From the NCBI GenBank assembly GCA_032622095.1, contig CP136068.1:116423509-116487508 (forward strand): DNA of 64,000 nucleotides. Reading direction: 5' to 3'. This stretch comes from Siphonodentalium dalli (Eukaryota > Mollusca > Scaphopoda > Gadilida > Siphonodentaliidae). Shown here in pieces: positions 1 through 12,495 of this stretch (position 1 is its first letter; every line of letters begins with the position of its first letter). A model generated the notes under the pieces. The model was not told the DNA's origin. It made no database searches and saw nothing but the letters and a program-made list of their open reading frames with translations. The translations under genes were made by a program, and so were the position numbers.

Positions 1-243
1 AATATGTGTTAAGCCAATGCAAAGTAAAGGGTTAATGTGAAGCATAACACAGGTACTCCAGATCCACGACCGTTTGGTGGTAAAGCTATAGCAACAATGT
101 CCGAAATAGAAGACATCACTGTTTCATTCATTCATCGACATCTCTTGAGTGTTCTAACTGTGTTGAACAAAAGACTATCGACATCTACTTATCCACCAAG
201 CTATTTCATGAACAGAATGTCACATTATGACTCACATAGCACT

Positions 244-1078
244 ATATATGGCTTGGCAGCTGAAAGTTCAGTCTGTTCTCCGGTAAATAACCTCATACAG
301 AACTTATTTAAAACACGAAATAAGCCCATATTTCAAATCGCCATCAACAGAAGGAACACCAAAATATATACAGTTCCGCTCATATGCCAAACATAATCAG
401 CGCGTAAATAGTATATTGTCGTCAAGACGTGCGATGGTGTACGTAAACAAGAGACTGCTCGTGTTACAGAAGTTGTGCTTACAGTTACATAACAAAGCGC
501 AATTCTATTGTTTAATCACGCACAAATGATATAAACGCTCTTTATTATTTCCATATAAAGAAACCATTAACAAAAAACGCTCTTTATGTTTACCATATCC
601 GGATCTAAACAAAGGCCAGGAAACGTAACGTTTTTTGCTTTTGTTTACATAACAAAGGGGGGGGATTTACAATAACATACTGTTTATGTCATATTTCTGA
701 TTGGCATAAGAACAAGGTCTGTCTATATCTTACTATTCTTTCTGTTTATGGCGGTTTTTGACGGAAGTGAATATTTCACCGCCCGTGTCTTTAAGCTCTA
801 TATGAACGTAAATGGGACACGCTAAAAACAGTCGTATATGAGCTTATTTCAATTCGAAATAAGCTCATATAGGCACTATTTAATCTACTTTTTCATCGAC
901 ACGACGTACCAGATGAATGATCTTTATAATATGTGTTCACTGCGGCCACGCAATGCAACGAAATAACAGGATAATATTCTTTAAGAGCTTATTCTGAATC
1001 AAATTATTTCCATATGAACCTATGTGAATATTTAGGTCCTATATGAGCCTATTTGCACGGGGATACGTGTTTGTTGGA
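244..1078 (+). repeat. Dispersed repeat R1, copy with a second repeat nested inside
   Basis: This is one of at least six copies of a family I call R1. R1 is built from short AT-rich phrases such as AATAAGCTCATAT, CTATATGAAC and GTGAATATTTAGGTC, and typically ends near GAGGATATGTTG. The left part (about 244-335) and right part (about 778-1078) flank an R2b element. No protein is encoded; the open frame at 37-396 crosses repeat boundaries and is not gene-like. Confidence 0.6.
336..777 (+). mobile_element. R2b TTAA-type MITE, 5'-truncated
   Basis: This matches the fuller copies at 35418-35929 and 60147-60682, sharing CATCAACAGAAGGAA, CATAATCAGCGCGTAAAT and the right end CCCGTGTCTTTAA. The left inverted repeat is missing. 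It lies inside an R1 repeat, which fits insertion followed by loss of one end. Confidence 0.6.
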
Positions 1079-1754
1079 TGCTCATATATTTCTATATCGT
1101 TGAATAGGAGCACTTAACGCAACGGTCAATCGAATGAAGAAAGAGTATGGGAAATCTTTGCAAATCAATGACGTCCCGGGACCGTATGACGATGGCATAG
1201 CCGTCATCAGGTAAAGCACCTGCAAACCCACCACCTCAGTATCTATACCTTTATATCTATGCACACATATATACCATTAAAGGCCCACTTAATTTTCGAA
1301 TGCCCAGATATCATTATGCACAACATATACAATAGATGTATATACCATTTGGAAGAGCAACCAGATATATATAATTGCTGTGGTATATGAATGTCCACCA
1401 AGTGATAGAATTATTCAGATTCGCCCAAGACTTCCAGAATGTATCCATAATGCATCATAATTCACAACTAAGAGATATAATTACCCCCTACCATTGAGAT
1501 CAATATACATACAAGATCTAAATTAAGCACAGAACACACTTCGATACATTGACAAAACAAAATGATCACAGTTTATTCGGCAAGGTAAGTTGATAATCAA
1601 ATGTTTGGGAGTTTCCTCTTTCAAACGGTATATATACTATGAAACATGTTGTATATAACGTGATCTGGGGATTTGAAAATAGCTTGGAGTTGACTACGCC
1701 AATTCAGTGCCACGAGGGAGTGATGTAGTGCATCACACCAGAGTGGCACTATAT
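1079..1754. other. No gene seen
   Basis: AT-rich DNA with short open frames only. I see no splice-bounded exon, RNA gene or recognisable repeat here. Confidence 0.5.
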
Positions 1755-2569
1755 TCAGCCTGTTCTCCCATAAATAAGCTCATATAGAACGTATTTTAAA
1801 CACACGAAATATACCCATATAGGGATTATTTGAATCTAATTAAGCTATATATGAACCTATATGGGACACGGTCAAAACAGTCGTATTTGCGCCTATTTAA
1901 ATTCGAAATAAGCTCATATGTGACCCGCCATATCAAATCCAGTCGTAAGTCGGGTTTTTTTTACCCTGTGCCAATGCATTCTCTTATATATGAGAGTCGA
2001 CCATAGGTCGCCTCGCATATATAAGAGAATGCATTGGCCTAACAATTTTTTACAATTTTGATAATTGTTTTCTTGTATTCTTTAACAATTTTATAATGTC
2101 ACCCATACAGAGCCCCAGACAAACATGAGCAGACGACACTCTTCTATATGCTTCTATATATGTGTGGGGCTCCCTGCAGGGTAATGGATGTTTTTTTATT
2201 TTATGTCCTAAAAATTGTAAGAAACATTTATTTTAAAAAAATGATAAAAAATTGTTAGGCCAATGCATTCTCTTATATATGCGATGCGACCTATGGTCGA
2301 CTCGCATATATAAGAGAATGCATTGGCACAGGGTAAAAAAAAATCCCGACTTACGACTGGATTTGATATGGCGGGTCACATTGAGGCACTATTTAATCTA
2401 ATTTTTTCATCGACAATACGTACCAGATGAACGCTCTTTATAATGTGTGTTCACTGCAACCTTCGCCATTCTACGGAATGACGGGTATAAGTCATATATG
2501 AGCTTATTTCATAATCAAATACATACGAACCTATGTGAATATTTAGGTCCTATATTTGCGTAGTCAACT
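1755..2569 (+). repeat. Dispersed repeat R1, interrupted by a type T MITE
   Basis: R1 sequence runs up to AATAAGCTCAT at 1917 and resumes at 2382 with GAGGCACTATTTAATCTA. The uninterrupted R1 copy at 860-890 reads straight across this point, so the 464-bp element between them is a clean insertion. A short inverted pair, AGTTGACTACGC (1688-1699) and its complement (2558-2569), may mark the outer ends of this copy. Confidence 0.65.
1918..2381. mobile_element. Type T palindromic MITE (ends ATGTGACCCGCC)
   Basis: A 464-bp element with near-perfect inverted ends of about 37 bp, starting ATGTGACCCGCCATATC. Just inside each end, after CCCTGT, is a ~68-bp hairpin (1970-2038 and 2259-2327). Each hairpin begins GCCAATGCATTCTC, and the two are mirror images of each other. 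The centre (about 2097-2195) holds a further stem of AGAGCCCC with GGGGCTC. A second copy at 63133-63599 has the same ends but its centre inverted. No transposase is encoded, so it would have to be mobilised in trans. Confidence 0.85.
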
Positions 2570-2747
2570 ACAAGCCATGCTATCTTCATTATATTGTATC
2601 GAACAACGTTTCTTTTCTCCCAAAATCTCAGAAAGTAAACGCAGCTAGTGGCACATTTCCCTATACTCACGCCTAGTTTCATTTACGAATCTCACAATTT
2701 ACAACGTGCTCATGGTCACATTGCTCACATTCTAGATATGTCCAGAT

Positions 2748-3141
2748 TTGGTGCAAGAAATATACATTATGCATTTGTAACCGGAAATATTTTATTATTC
2801 GCAGATAAGCATTTTTTAACAAGTGTAGGTGAACTATTTTCATTTTTCTAGTTGCGGTTATTCGCAGATAAGCATTTTTGTAACTATGTGACAAAAAATG
2901 CGTCTCATTTTTGAAACGACTTCCAAATCTAACCCTTTTTTAACAAGGATGTGTGAAATATTTTCAGTTATTCCAAATGTAACTCCAAATGCAAAAAAAA
3001 ATACGACGCATTTATAACCGGGTTACTGGTCGGAGCTAACTCACGAGAAAACATTGAGTCGACTTGTAATAAAACCACCACGTATTTGTAGCCCAGTAAC
3101 TGACTACAAATGCGTCGTATTTTTTTTCTGCACCAAAATAT
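2748..3141. repeat. Imperfect inverted repeat
   Basis: The left segment TTTGGTGCAAGAAATATACA and the right segment ending near 3141 are inverted versions of each other. An inner pair (2989-3030 and 3095-3133) shares GCAAAAAAAAATACGACGC. This resembles a degraded MITE with palindromic arms. The short frames on either strand are by-products of the repeat. Confidence 0.5.
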
Positions 3142-4308
3142 ATGGAGTCATTCACTCACATAATAAATATTTCAAACTGGTATATTTAGATGGAGTGATT
3201 AAGGAAAATCGATTACTTATTTGCTTACTATTTAGAATTATACAAAAACAAACGAAAGTTGTCAAATTTGCATCCGGAAGCCGAGCGACTTCTAAGACCA
3301 AGTTAAAGGTGGAAGCGTTATTGTGGAACGTTTATAGTTAAATGGCCGGAATGATCCAGAAGATAATTTCCTCCACACAACGAACGGAACAATGCACACA
3401 ATTCTGACAAGTTGGCGAACTCAGGTAACTCCGTATATCGTAACAATATCCTACTAGCATATGCTTTAGCATGAAACACATGCGCTCAGCGGCAAGCACA
3501 AAGCCGTGACGTCACATGCCAAATATGGCCGGAACTATACATGTGTGTGGTGACCGGGTGTAGTGTCGACTTCTCACAGTTTAATACTACACCAAATAGG
3601 GGTATTGCTCTCCGCCAATCAGAAGGCGGGAAAGTCACGTGATATACAATATATCATAATATCCTACAACCGTATACCGATTCCAAACATGCTGCTTGTG
3701 ACCCCCCCCCCCCCGGGTAGGTTTAAACATTATTTTAATAGTATATTCATATACATATACTAGGGAAGACATTCTTAAAACTTAGATGGACCTCCGCTCC
3801 CCACAATACGTATAACAACACATATAAACAGTATATTAAACAGAATAGGTTTGGCATGACGGGTGCATGTATAAAATAATAATTTAATATGAATAACGCT
3901 ACTATTGAGTATTAATGGGAAGGGTAGTGTGGTGGGGGGGGGGGTAAGTGTGGTTGCAAGTTAACTATACCTGGGTAGGTACACCGAACACTTCCGCTTC
4001 GATAATACACCCGACGTTCAGTAACATAAGATGTATCAGGGATTCCCGAATCCATTGATTTGCAATCGCGCGGCCCACATATTTATATGTTGTATGCCTC
4101 TGCTTCCATCACACACGCATGCCATGTTCAGCCACACGCACGTGTAACATGTATTACTACGTTATTGCTATGAAGATACACTTGGCTGGAAAAGTCACGT
4201 AATTGTACGACACTAATGGTATACGATTATTGATATCGGCCAAGGACTAGACAAGCGCTTACATTATTGTCGGTTGTCCATGACAAGTTGTCCTTGTGCG
4301 ACCATGGA
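3142..4308. other. No gene seen
   Basis: AT-rich, with poly-C and poly-G runs near 3702-3716 and 3937-3946. I see no exon with credible splice sites and no recognisable domain. Confidence 0.5.
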
Positions 4309-5122
4309 TATATGTGTCATCTGTATATTATGTTGTTTCTTTTGATCTGGAAAATAAAAATATGTTTACACTAAAGCGGTGTGTGTTCTCATGTTTTCAT
4401 GATCGGTGTTGACCTGAAAGCTTTTGTTTGGATCATATGTATGTAGCTGATTAAATTCGGGTCTGACATGAACACATGTGCCCGATGGGAATACGAAATG
4501 TGGACTTGTGACACCAAAACGTTCGAAACAAATAGTTTTCGTTTCAGTATAAAATAAGGTAATTTGGTATTCCGAAATCCAACCGTTATTTCGTCGAAAA
4601 TACGTTCTATATTGCCATTGTGGGTTATCACTCTCCATATAGTGTGTCCGTAATATGTCCGTTATTAAGTTGTATATAACGTTGTATATCACGTAATGGT
4701 GGGCTCGATGGGCGTATATGGTACACAATTAAGTATCTATAAATGGTAAACAATGACCGTCAATAAGTATCTATATCTGATGAATGCTATACGGATCGGG
4801 TGTCAGTATATACCGATAAATCGAACAAAGAAGCCCTGTTTGGCTTCCTCGGTTGGTTTTCGGAAGAACCAAATTATCTGGTTCTATACTGAAACGAAAA
4901 CTATATGTTTCGAATGTTTTTGGTGTTTCAAGTCACATTTCGTATTCCCATCGAGGACATGTGTTCATGTCAAATATGAATTTAATCAGTTACATACATA
5001 TGAACCAAACAAAAGCTTTCAGGTCAACACCGATCATGAAAACACGAGAACATACTCGGCTTTAGTGTAAACATTTTTATTTCCAAATCATAACAAATAG
5101 TATAATATACAGATGACACATA
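4309..5122. repeat. Large palindrome R6, two ~270-bp inverted arms
   Basis: Arms at about 4309-4578 and 4856-5122 are inverted copies. Both translate in opposite directions to the same phrase (KAFRSTPIMKT at one end), which produces twin spurious open frames. The spacer (4579-4855) is itself repeated in pieces at 15898-16575. The flank beyond the right arm (to about 5290) is repeated at 57614-57880, so R6 belongs to a dispersed element. Confidence 0.7.
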
Positions 5123-5289
5123 TATGTCAAATAGAAGAGTTAATATATGGAAACGAGGATCAGACAACAAGCCCGATGGCATATATGAAGTCTTCTCCTC
5201 TTTGGCTATACATCCCAATAAGTGAGGGAGTGGAATATGTCAGTCGGAAAGGGTTGGAAATAATGGTTTTATGAGAAATGGAGATATAT

Positions 5290-5472
5290 ATAACATGGTA
5301 ATTATAGTCATAAATTTTCATTATATTTTCCATGATGTTTGCATCGTTCGTAGAGCACATGAGTGTATTTTGCACTAATTCATGGCTCAAATTAATTGTG
5401 GCATATGTTCTGTTGAGTATAAAAGGAGATGGTCCCATAAATGGTCGGATTTAGTGTACAGTACCCCTTTAA
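5290..5472. mobile_element. Right half of a Kolobok/T2-like MITE
   Basis: The sequence GTTGAGTATAAAAGGAGATG, followed by GGATTTAGTGTACAGTACCCCT and TTAA (5469-5472), matches the right half of the complete element at 34283-34639. The left half is missing and replaced by R6 sequence. Confidence 0.65.
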
Positions 5473-6175
5473 GGTTTTACGTGTACGGCTCAAAACAAAA
5501 AAGTGTGTTTCTATGCATTGTATGTAAAATATAGTTGGGTTGTTTGGATATCATAAGAAATCTAAAGTGAACATTTTCAACCGATTTTTGTGAATATCTT
5601 CTGAAAACATAAACATCCTAAATCCTAATCCAATGTTGTAGCATTTTTGGGTGAAGTATATATTTCTTTTCCTATTTTCATCTAAAATAATATCATTAAT
5701 AAATCTACCACGGGCTAAATTATAAAAGTATGTAATCTTAGAAATACCACTAATAAAATAATTCCCATATTCACTAAAATTGTTTAGATATCCTATATGT
5801 ATTCATTCTTTAAATTGCCGTGAAATCAATTTTCCTCTCAGCCTTCGGATATTCTAGGATAGAGGGGTCATAAAAGATAATCATGATGACAAACCAATAC
5901 TCTAGTCTATATGAGTAATTGCAATTCTAGCTTTTACTTGAGAAATAACATGCATACCGAGTTGTCCAAGTTCGTGAATCATTTGTTAATGTTTAGCAGT
6001 CATTCAAATTGATCCAATATATCGAAGTTGTGAATCCAACATGATCATTTTATGGAAAATTGGCCACATGTGCACGCAACCTATGGATGATGTATGGTCT
6101 TAACTATTTGGCTACTTATATAGTATATCCTATCCGGTACTACGAGTCTCTTCCAGACCTGTGCGTAAATTGCAT
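5473..6175. other. No gene seen
   Basis: AT-rich DNA without a supported exon, repeat or RNA gene. Confidence 0.5.
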
Positions 6176-7829
6176 CTAATATCCATTATCAGTCACACAG
6201 ATCACCTCATCAGGAGCAAGTTCCCCATTGTAAGATGCTGAAACCCAATAGCCCAGCTTGATAATCAATTGGCTGGCGTCTGCTTCTACAGTACATGCAT
6301 CTCCATGTTCAACGGTAGCGAGTGTATCCTTGTCATCAGGACATGTTTCCATTTTCCAGTATTTCAACAGTACTTACTAGCATGCATCTTTGTTATGTAT
6401 GGTATATCAGGAGTATCTAACCATGGATTAACATACTTGATTAAATTGTCAATATCTTTGTGGGACATCATCATAACTTCCACAGTTGGCATCAGGTCTT
6501 TTACAATATTATAGAAGTCAGAAGCATTTGTAACAGCGGTATCACCGGACAGATTCATAACCTTCTGTCTGACCAACGACTTGACCCTGCCACCAATCCC
6601 ATCAATGACCCCCTTCCCATGTACAGTTACTGCACTGCAGTAGCCAACTATTTCCATGCCATGTTCTTGTATTTCAAAGCCAAATCATGCATTCTTTTTC
6701 ATTGGATATCTGTTCTTGACCTCACTAGTCGGGCCATCACTGAATTTGATGTTATTTTGATCAACTAAATTATACTTATTCAAATACTTATAAATTTTCC
6801 ATCCAAAATGGTATATATTGTGTCACGGCCCTTATCCTTTATGTCAGAACAAATTAGACATATCTTGCAACTCATGAGCACGAGGCAGCCGCTGTGAATA
6901 ACTGAACTGTATTCCGTGATCATAGGGCAGATTGTACAACATTCTGATACTCACAATTGTAAGCAATTGCAAAATCAATTCGGAGAACTCGGGCTAGGAC
7001 TTGTCTGTTTCGAATGCATTCTGTTGCAGTCGTTTTATACGAACATGTTCCTGAATGTTTTGGATATTATTGATGATTTCACTGAGAGGCACTCATGTGC
7101 TGTGTTGTCAATTCTCATTTTCCTCAATCTACCCTCATCATCCTGCCAAACTTACCACCAAACTTTCGTATCCGAATAATATCATGTCATCACTCACAGA
7201 AGCACTGAACAATTCTCCTTTTCAACCTTCTTCATATTTTGCCTGCCAACATTTTCCAGCCCGATCAACTTCCATCATAACTCCATGCCAATTCTTTAGC
7301 ATAAAGTTCGCACGTTCGGAGAGTCGCCCAGATGGAGAAAATAGTTTTGTCTCATCTTGCATAAAGTTGAAAATGATACAGAACAATCAGCGTAAAATTC
7401 TGATTATATCCCATAAGCCTCCCTAAGATACATAGTCTCAGAAAATGATTCCTTACTCTCTGTCTCTTTCCATTGATCCATATCGTCCTTCGATCCTTCA
7501 TTCCAGGTAGAGTAATGCTTATATCAGTCTACGCTTTGAACATTCAGCCGATTTCCCGATTCCCTGTGTTTCCTCAAAGACTGTTCAAACTTATTTCTGA
7601 TCCTGAGTCCCACTTCCTTAGCCAGGCCAATTACAACAAAAACTCGCTTTGCGGGTGACGCTGGTAGGCTTATTCGTGTTCGAGATATAACGTCTCTGGA
7701 AGCGTGTATCGATGTATGACAGCCGTACAAACAGTGTTGCTCCACCGTCTTCGTACCTGCCTTTTTTCTTGTGCAGTCTCTCTTCAGTGTCGCTGTCCGA
7801 TTTACCTGCTTATCTTCCGACATCATCAT
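6176..7829 (-). pseudogene. Decayed copy of a multi-copy invertebrate protein, probably mobile-element derived
   Basis: Read from 7829 downward, separated frames preserve phrases in one consistent order. First comes a basic segment with LPASPAKRVFVVIGLAKEVG (within 7524-7829). Next, near 7340-7480, are KDRRTIWINGKRQRVRNHFL and, in another frame, YLREAYG and FLHLGDSPNV. Then come HGKGVIDGIGGRVKSLV and TVEVMMMSHKDIDNLIKYV (6364-6657). Last is KLGYWVSASYNGELAPDEVI (6176-6370). From memory, this order matches a large family of uncharacterised proteins in bivalves, cnidarians and other invertebrates that look transposon-associated. I know no assigned function. Frameshifts and stops break it throughout. 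The start and end are the limits of recognisable sequence, not real termini. Confidence 0.5.
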
Positions 7830-7911
7830 GCTATCATGCCTATTCAGTGCTAATTCTCTTGATAAGGTTTAGGTTTTTAATATTTTGTGGTCACTAGTGG
7901 TCAATAATATA

Positions 7912-8520
7912 TCTATTATATATTTTGGAAGATCTTTCTGTCTGTGTGTCTGTGTGTGTGTTCGCGATGAACTCGAAAACGGCCGACCCGATTTCGATGA
8001 CACTTGGTATGTGGGGATACGTTCGGCCGGGAAGTGACATAAGCCTATTAATTTGCCCGTGTGACGTGACATTGACCTTGAAATCGGGTCATTTCAAGGT
8101 CAAACGCCCGAATATCACGGGATTTCGATGAAACTTGGTATGCGGGGGTCCTTTCGTATGGGGAGTCTCATAAGCATATTCATTTGCCCGTGCGACGTGA
8201 CCTTGACCTTGAAATCGGGTAACTTCAAGGTCAAATCGCCAATTTTGATGGGATTTCGACGAAATTTGATACGTGGGGTTACTTTTGTCCACTGATTGTT
8301 TTGGACGGGTCATATCGTGACCCCGACCTGACCTTGACCTTAAAAATGATCAATTCAAGGTCAAATCGGGTAAAACCGGATGGATTTCGATGGGCACGTT
8401 TGTCGGGTGCTTTTGTCCGGGTAGTGTTTTGGACTGGTCAAATCGTGACCCCACTTGACCTTGACATTCAAAATGGACAATTCAAGGTCAAAGCCCGGAC
8501 GAAGTCGGGTCACCTTCTAG
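7912..8520 (+). mobile_element. Non-autonomous Helitron, family 1, single copy
   Basis: It begins TCTATTATATATTTTGG after an A (7911) and ends GGGTCACCTTCTAG before a T (8521), the A|T target typical of Helitrons. Upstream of the CTAG end is a short hairpin: CCC, bulged G, GAC, loop GAA, GTC, GGG. The interior has degenerate ~130-bp subrepeats with AAGGTCAA phrases. These create long but meaningless open frames on both strands. There is no Rep or helicase gene. Confidence 0.85.
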
Positions 8521-8800
8521 TATATATATATACATTGATTGGTTCAAATTCTACACCTTGGAAAATAATTTAATTATCTACATGACTTTTGATTAGTAAA
8601 TATTTTAATGATATGTTAAATAAAATTGCTCTATTCTAATCTATTCTATTCTAAATAACACATCATAATTTTAAAGATAATGTATTACCAACGTCTAGAT
8701 TCATAGATAGAACAGGACATGTAACTGAATGTTAAAACAGCTCTCACATGTCATACAACAGGTCTCATATAAAGAAATAACTTTTCAAATTTGTTTTTGT

Positions 8801-8921
8801 GGCGACAAGAAGACGACCTGATAGGTCGTGTCGTCTCCATGTGGCATCTTTGTGTAATCCTTTTTGTATTTGTGTTTGATATGATGATTTGCTATGCAAT
8901 AAAATATTCTGATTCTGATTC
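8801..8921 (+). repeat. Probable 3' end of a LINE
   Basis: A GC-balanced segment with the stem GACGACCTGATAGGTCGTGTCG leads into GCAATAAAATATTCTGATTC with the tail repeat TTCTGATTCTGATTC. This layout is common at 3' ends of CR1/L2-like non-LTR retrotransposons. No coding part is attached. Confidence 0.5.
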
Positions 8922-9320
8922 ATTTTCTTATTCCTCCTCAACAATTTGATTCCCTCATTGTCACATTTTCTATATTAAGGATCACACATCCTCTTCTCTC
9001 TCATCGTTCTCATTCTATCAGCACGTGTGTTTGTTTTCTTTAGACTGAAACGTATCCATGCGTGTATTATGTATACATCAGTCCAAGTGCAGACACACTT
9101 TCACTGCCAAAGTCCAACCACATACGTTAGTTTTTATTTATTCCACCACATTTTATGCATTTTAGCATTGAAATTGAGGAAAACTGATGATATATAATGC
9201 CTATTATGCAGGTAACTGTCATAATTAATAGCAGTGGAAATAAATAAGTCACAGGATCGAAGGGTTAATTTAACATACATGATCTGTATGAAATTGCTAC
9301 ACTTTCTACTGAAATATTGT

Positions 9321-9580
9321 TACATTGTGTACGTGTCATGCTTTTCCGTATGACATTTGAATCGGGAGAAATGTTAATCAACAATCTAGCAGTTTCTGCA
9401 ACTCTGTGTGACTATTGTGTATGTGTCATGCTTTACCGTATGACATTTAAATTGGGAGAAATGTTAATAAGCAATTAGGCAGTTTCTGCAACTGTGTGTG
9501 ACTATTGTGTATATGTCATTCTTTACGGTATGACATCTGAATTAGGAGAAATGTTAATCAATAATTAGGCAGTTTCGCTG
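9321..9580. repeat. Tandem repeat, 90-bp unit, about 2.9 copies
   Basis: The phrase ATTGTGTAYGTGTCATGCTT recurs at about 9324, 9414 and 9504. Each is followed by CCGTATGACAT, GGGAGAAATGTTAAT and GCAGTTTC. The copies differ by a few bases each. Confidence 0.8.
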
Positions 9581-10369
9581 CGCGACTGAACAGTAAGAAG
9601 TAAATGGCCTCCACCTTTTAATAAATCATAAAAGATGTTTGTTTTGCCGTGATTGGAGCAAATGATTTCAAGAGATTGCACAAATCTACCTATAACCACT
9701 AGAGTTAATGTATATAGCCAATCTACTGCTAAAACAATGGAGATGCAGATGTTAAATCGTGTAGCTGAAGTGCTTCTGTTAGAATAAGCATCATAGAATA
9801 GAACATAAGGGGCAACTGATGTGTAGTTGCAACCAATGCAAATGTTACGTACGTGACGTCATGTAACTGGTAGAGTTTTAAGCGTGTTTACCTGCCGCAA
9901 CCACATTTGAACAACCGTCATAATTGTTCAATCAATTTACGACATACAATAATTCAACTGTTTTATTCCTTCACGTGGTTTTCGTACTTTACAGTTACAT
10001 CCATAACATGTATTGAGCCATATTAAGGAATTGCTGCACTGTTCTTGGACGTAATGTTTGTTTACAGTTGACTACTCTAACAATATAAAGTAAGATAAAC
10101 TTTGGCCTAGTGTATGTTCGAAACTATTTTTTTCGTAACACAAACTTAGAATTAGATTTTCACGATTTGTCTTTTTGCCACCCGCCCCCCCCCCCCCCCC
10201 CGCGTTCTACATTCATAAAAAGAAATATATTGGAATACTGGAGTAAATATACAATTTCCAAACAAATCAGAATCTTCACAAATAAACTTTGAAAAAAAAA
10301 TCGTAGGACAAATTCCTTTTTTTTTTACGTTTCTGGTTGACATTTTTGAGAATCACCCTATTCCGTTTT
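9581..10369. other. No gene seen
   Basis: AT-rich, with a poly-C run at about 10185-10201. The open frames across it encode only proline or glycine runs. Confidence 0.5.
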
Positions 10370-11115
10370 ATGGCGCGGCGACAGTGAAAACACACTTTAA
10401 AGCGTTCATCTCGGTAAGTCGTGAGTTGGTTTATTTGTGTTATTTTCCGCCCATAATGAATTTATAATACGTCATTATGAGTCGATAATGACACTAAAAC
10501 ACTCTTATTTTCAGCTCGTTATGGACTTAAATTGAGACAATTATACGCCGATTATGTGCCTAAAACAAATTCTAGTATAAGCCCATGACGTGATTTTGTT
10601 TCGGGCGAACAGGCTGCAGAATCAGTTTTAATAAATCCAAAACAAGTGTTCGAATTCACTGAATCCCTGTCCACTCAAATCCTACCGCCACTCCCCTTTT
10701 TACATGGCACTGAAGTATCCGGCGACAAGCACACCATCGAGTACAAACCAATACACCAGCCTGTTATCCTGAAAACCCGCACATTATCTGCTTATATATA
10801 ACTTTTTTAAGGTAGATAATCTGCTTAGATCGCCTCATTTTGAGTTCATAATGTGCTGAAAAGGAGAGCAGTTTAGTTACATTATCGACGCACAATGAGG
10901 CGATTCTCAGAAGTTTATGTGCGGACAATGACACAAATAAGCCAACCCATGATTGTCAGGTGTATGCTCTTTAACATGTGTTTTCAGTGTGGCCGCGCCA
11001 TAAAACGAAATAACGGCTATGACTCCATGCATCGTCTGCTTATTTCAGAATCAATTAATCATAATATGTACCTATTTCACATTACAGGTCGATATGGGCG
11101 TATTTGCGCGAGGAT
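10370..11115. repeat. Two R1 copies, head to head
   Basis: The left part (10370-10630) is R1 in reverse orientation: GCGACAGTGAAAACACA, then GGCGAACAGGCTG. The right part (10755-11115) is forward: CAGCCTGTTATCCTGAAAA, GCGCCATAAAACGAAATAAC and GCGCGAGGATATAATG. Both are diverged. Confidence 0.55.
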
Positions 11116-11471
11116 ATAATGCATACATAACTGATGTTCCATAGGGCGTCAAACTCTAGGAAGAGAGACAAAATATTTCTCAAGTAACTGTTGGCAAAAA
11201 AGGATAAACAAATCGAATTTGTAGAATATTGGATATGCGACATTTTCAAAAAAGATCAGATCGCGAGTCATTCGGCGAAACACCGTCACATACTTGAAAT
11301 CGAAATAAAAATAAACCGTGGTTTGTTAAAAAGAAATAAGGCAAGAGGCTGGCTCAGCATTTAGAAATGCAAGATTAATCGCAAAAGAACATCAACTCGA
11401 GTATGACATCGATAGCTTTGAGACGACCTTTTACCAGGCTGCAAAAAATTACACATCTCGAGGAATAACAA

Positions 11472-11578
11472 ATTTCAAAAAACGATATCTGATCACTCTG
11501 AGCTTTGATGGGTGGGTTCCTTGACTCGAATCAAATATTGTTTACCCCAGAAGCCAATAAATAGTAATTTGGGAGCGC
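11472..11578 (+). repeat. R3 repeat fragment
   Basis: It shares GATATCTGATCACTCTGAGC and TTACCCCAGAAGCC with copies at 44793-44892 and with both arms of the palindrome at 47443-47871. Confidence 0.6.
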
Positions 11579-12224
11579 TATGTCGTATTAGGCATCTTTA
11601 GCAAAAGAAGTGCAAACATGTTGTCGACAATCGATGCGAATATATTTGCGGATAATGTGGAATAAATGGACAAAGTTGTTAATGATGCGCGGTAAAACCT
11701 TGATTTTGACACAATATAGCTCAATAGGAAAACACATTCTTAGCTAATCCTGTTCTGAATGGACCTATAAACGAGCACAAAACCTAAGTACGTGCTCTAA
11801 ACTGAGAAATAGTAAGAGCCCGGCGCATATGGCATTCTAAACGAGCACCTAAAATACACTTGACACCATCATGCCAAATTCCTATAATTCTGTAATAAGA
11901 TTTCGATATAAGTCAACTATATACAGATTTATTTGGGTAGCTGGAGCAGTGTTCACAAAGGAGACCCCAAGCTGTAAAACAGAGTTCAGTCCCCTCGCTA
12001 CCCTACATGTATATCTGACCGCTGCCAGCATGCGCTTTCTTAATTAAATCTAACATTCTTTATTGAAGTGTTTTGTCATGTACAATTCATTCTGGCTTGA
12101 TCTAGACAATTTTCAAATGGATATGGATAGAGTAGTTTTTCAGAATAATGCAGAAGAAGTATAACCTACATAAGTATCTAATTCGGTAAGTCCTGCGTAG
12201 CAGGGGACTGAACTCTGAGCTTGA

Positions 12225-12495
12225 GGAGACCCATCGGAAGCTGGAAATTACCGACCGATTACCGACCTAAGTTCTTTGGCCAAAATGTCTACGAGAATCC
12301 TAGATGCTATGCTAGATTAAATAAATTACATAGAAGACAATAACGTCTTATCAGAATGCCAGACAGGATTTCGAGCTGGTTTGTCAACATCCGATCATAT
12401 ATTTACCTTACATTCGCTTATCAACATCATGAAACACACAACAAAATAAATTGTTCTGTGCTTTTGTCGGTTTCAGACAAGCTTTGGCCCCGTAC
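12225..12495 (+). pseudogene. LINE reverse transcriptase fragment
   Basis: Broken frames read EAGNYRPIT, then SLAKMSTRILDAMLD, then ECQTGFRAGLSTSDHIFTLH and SLINIMKHTTK. This is the order found in the fingers of non-LTR reverse transcriptases (block NYRPI, then Q.GFR...ST.DHI). An in-frame stop and frameshifts make it non-functional, and the catalytic FADD-type block is absent. Confidence 0.65.

Noticed and set aside
1970-2038. The 68-bp hairpin read as a microRNA precursor or a rho-independent terminator
   Set aside because: It recurs in pairs at fixed positions inside transposon ends. A bacterial-type terminator makes no sense here, and no mature small RNA can be inferred from sequence alone.
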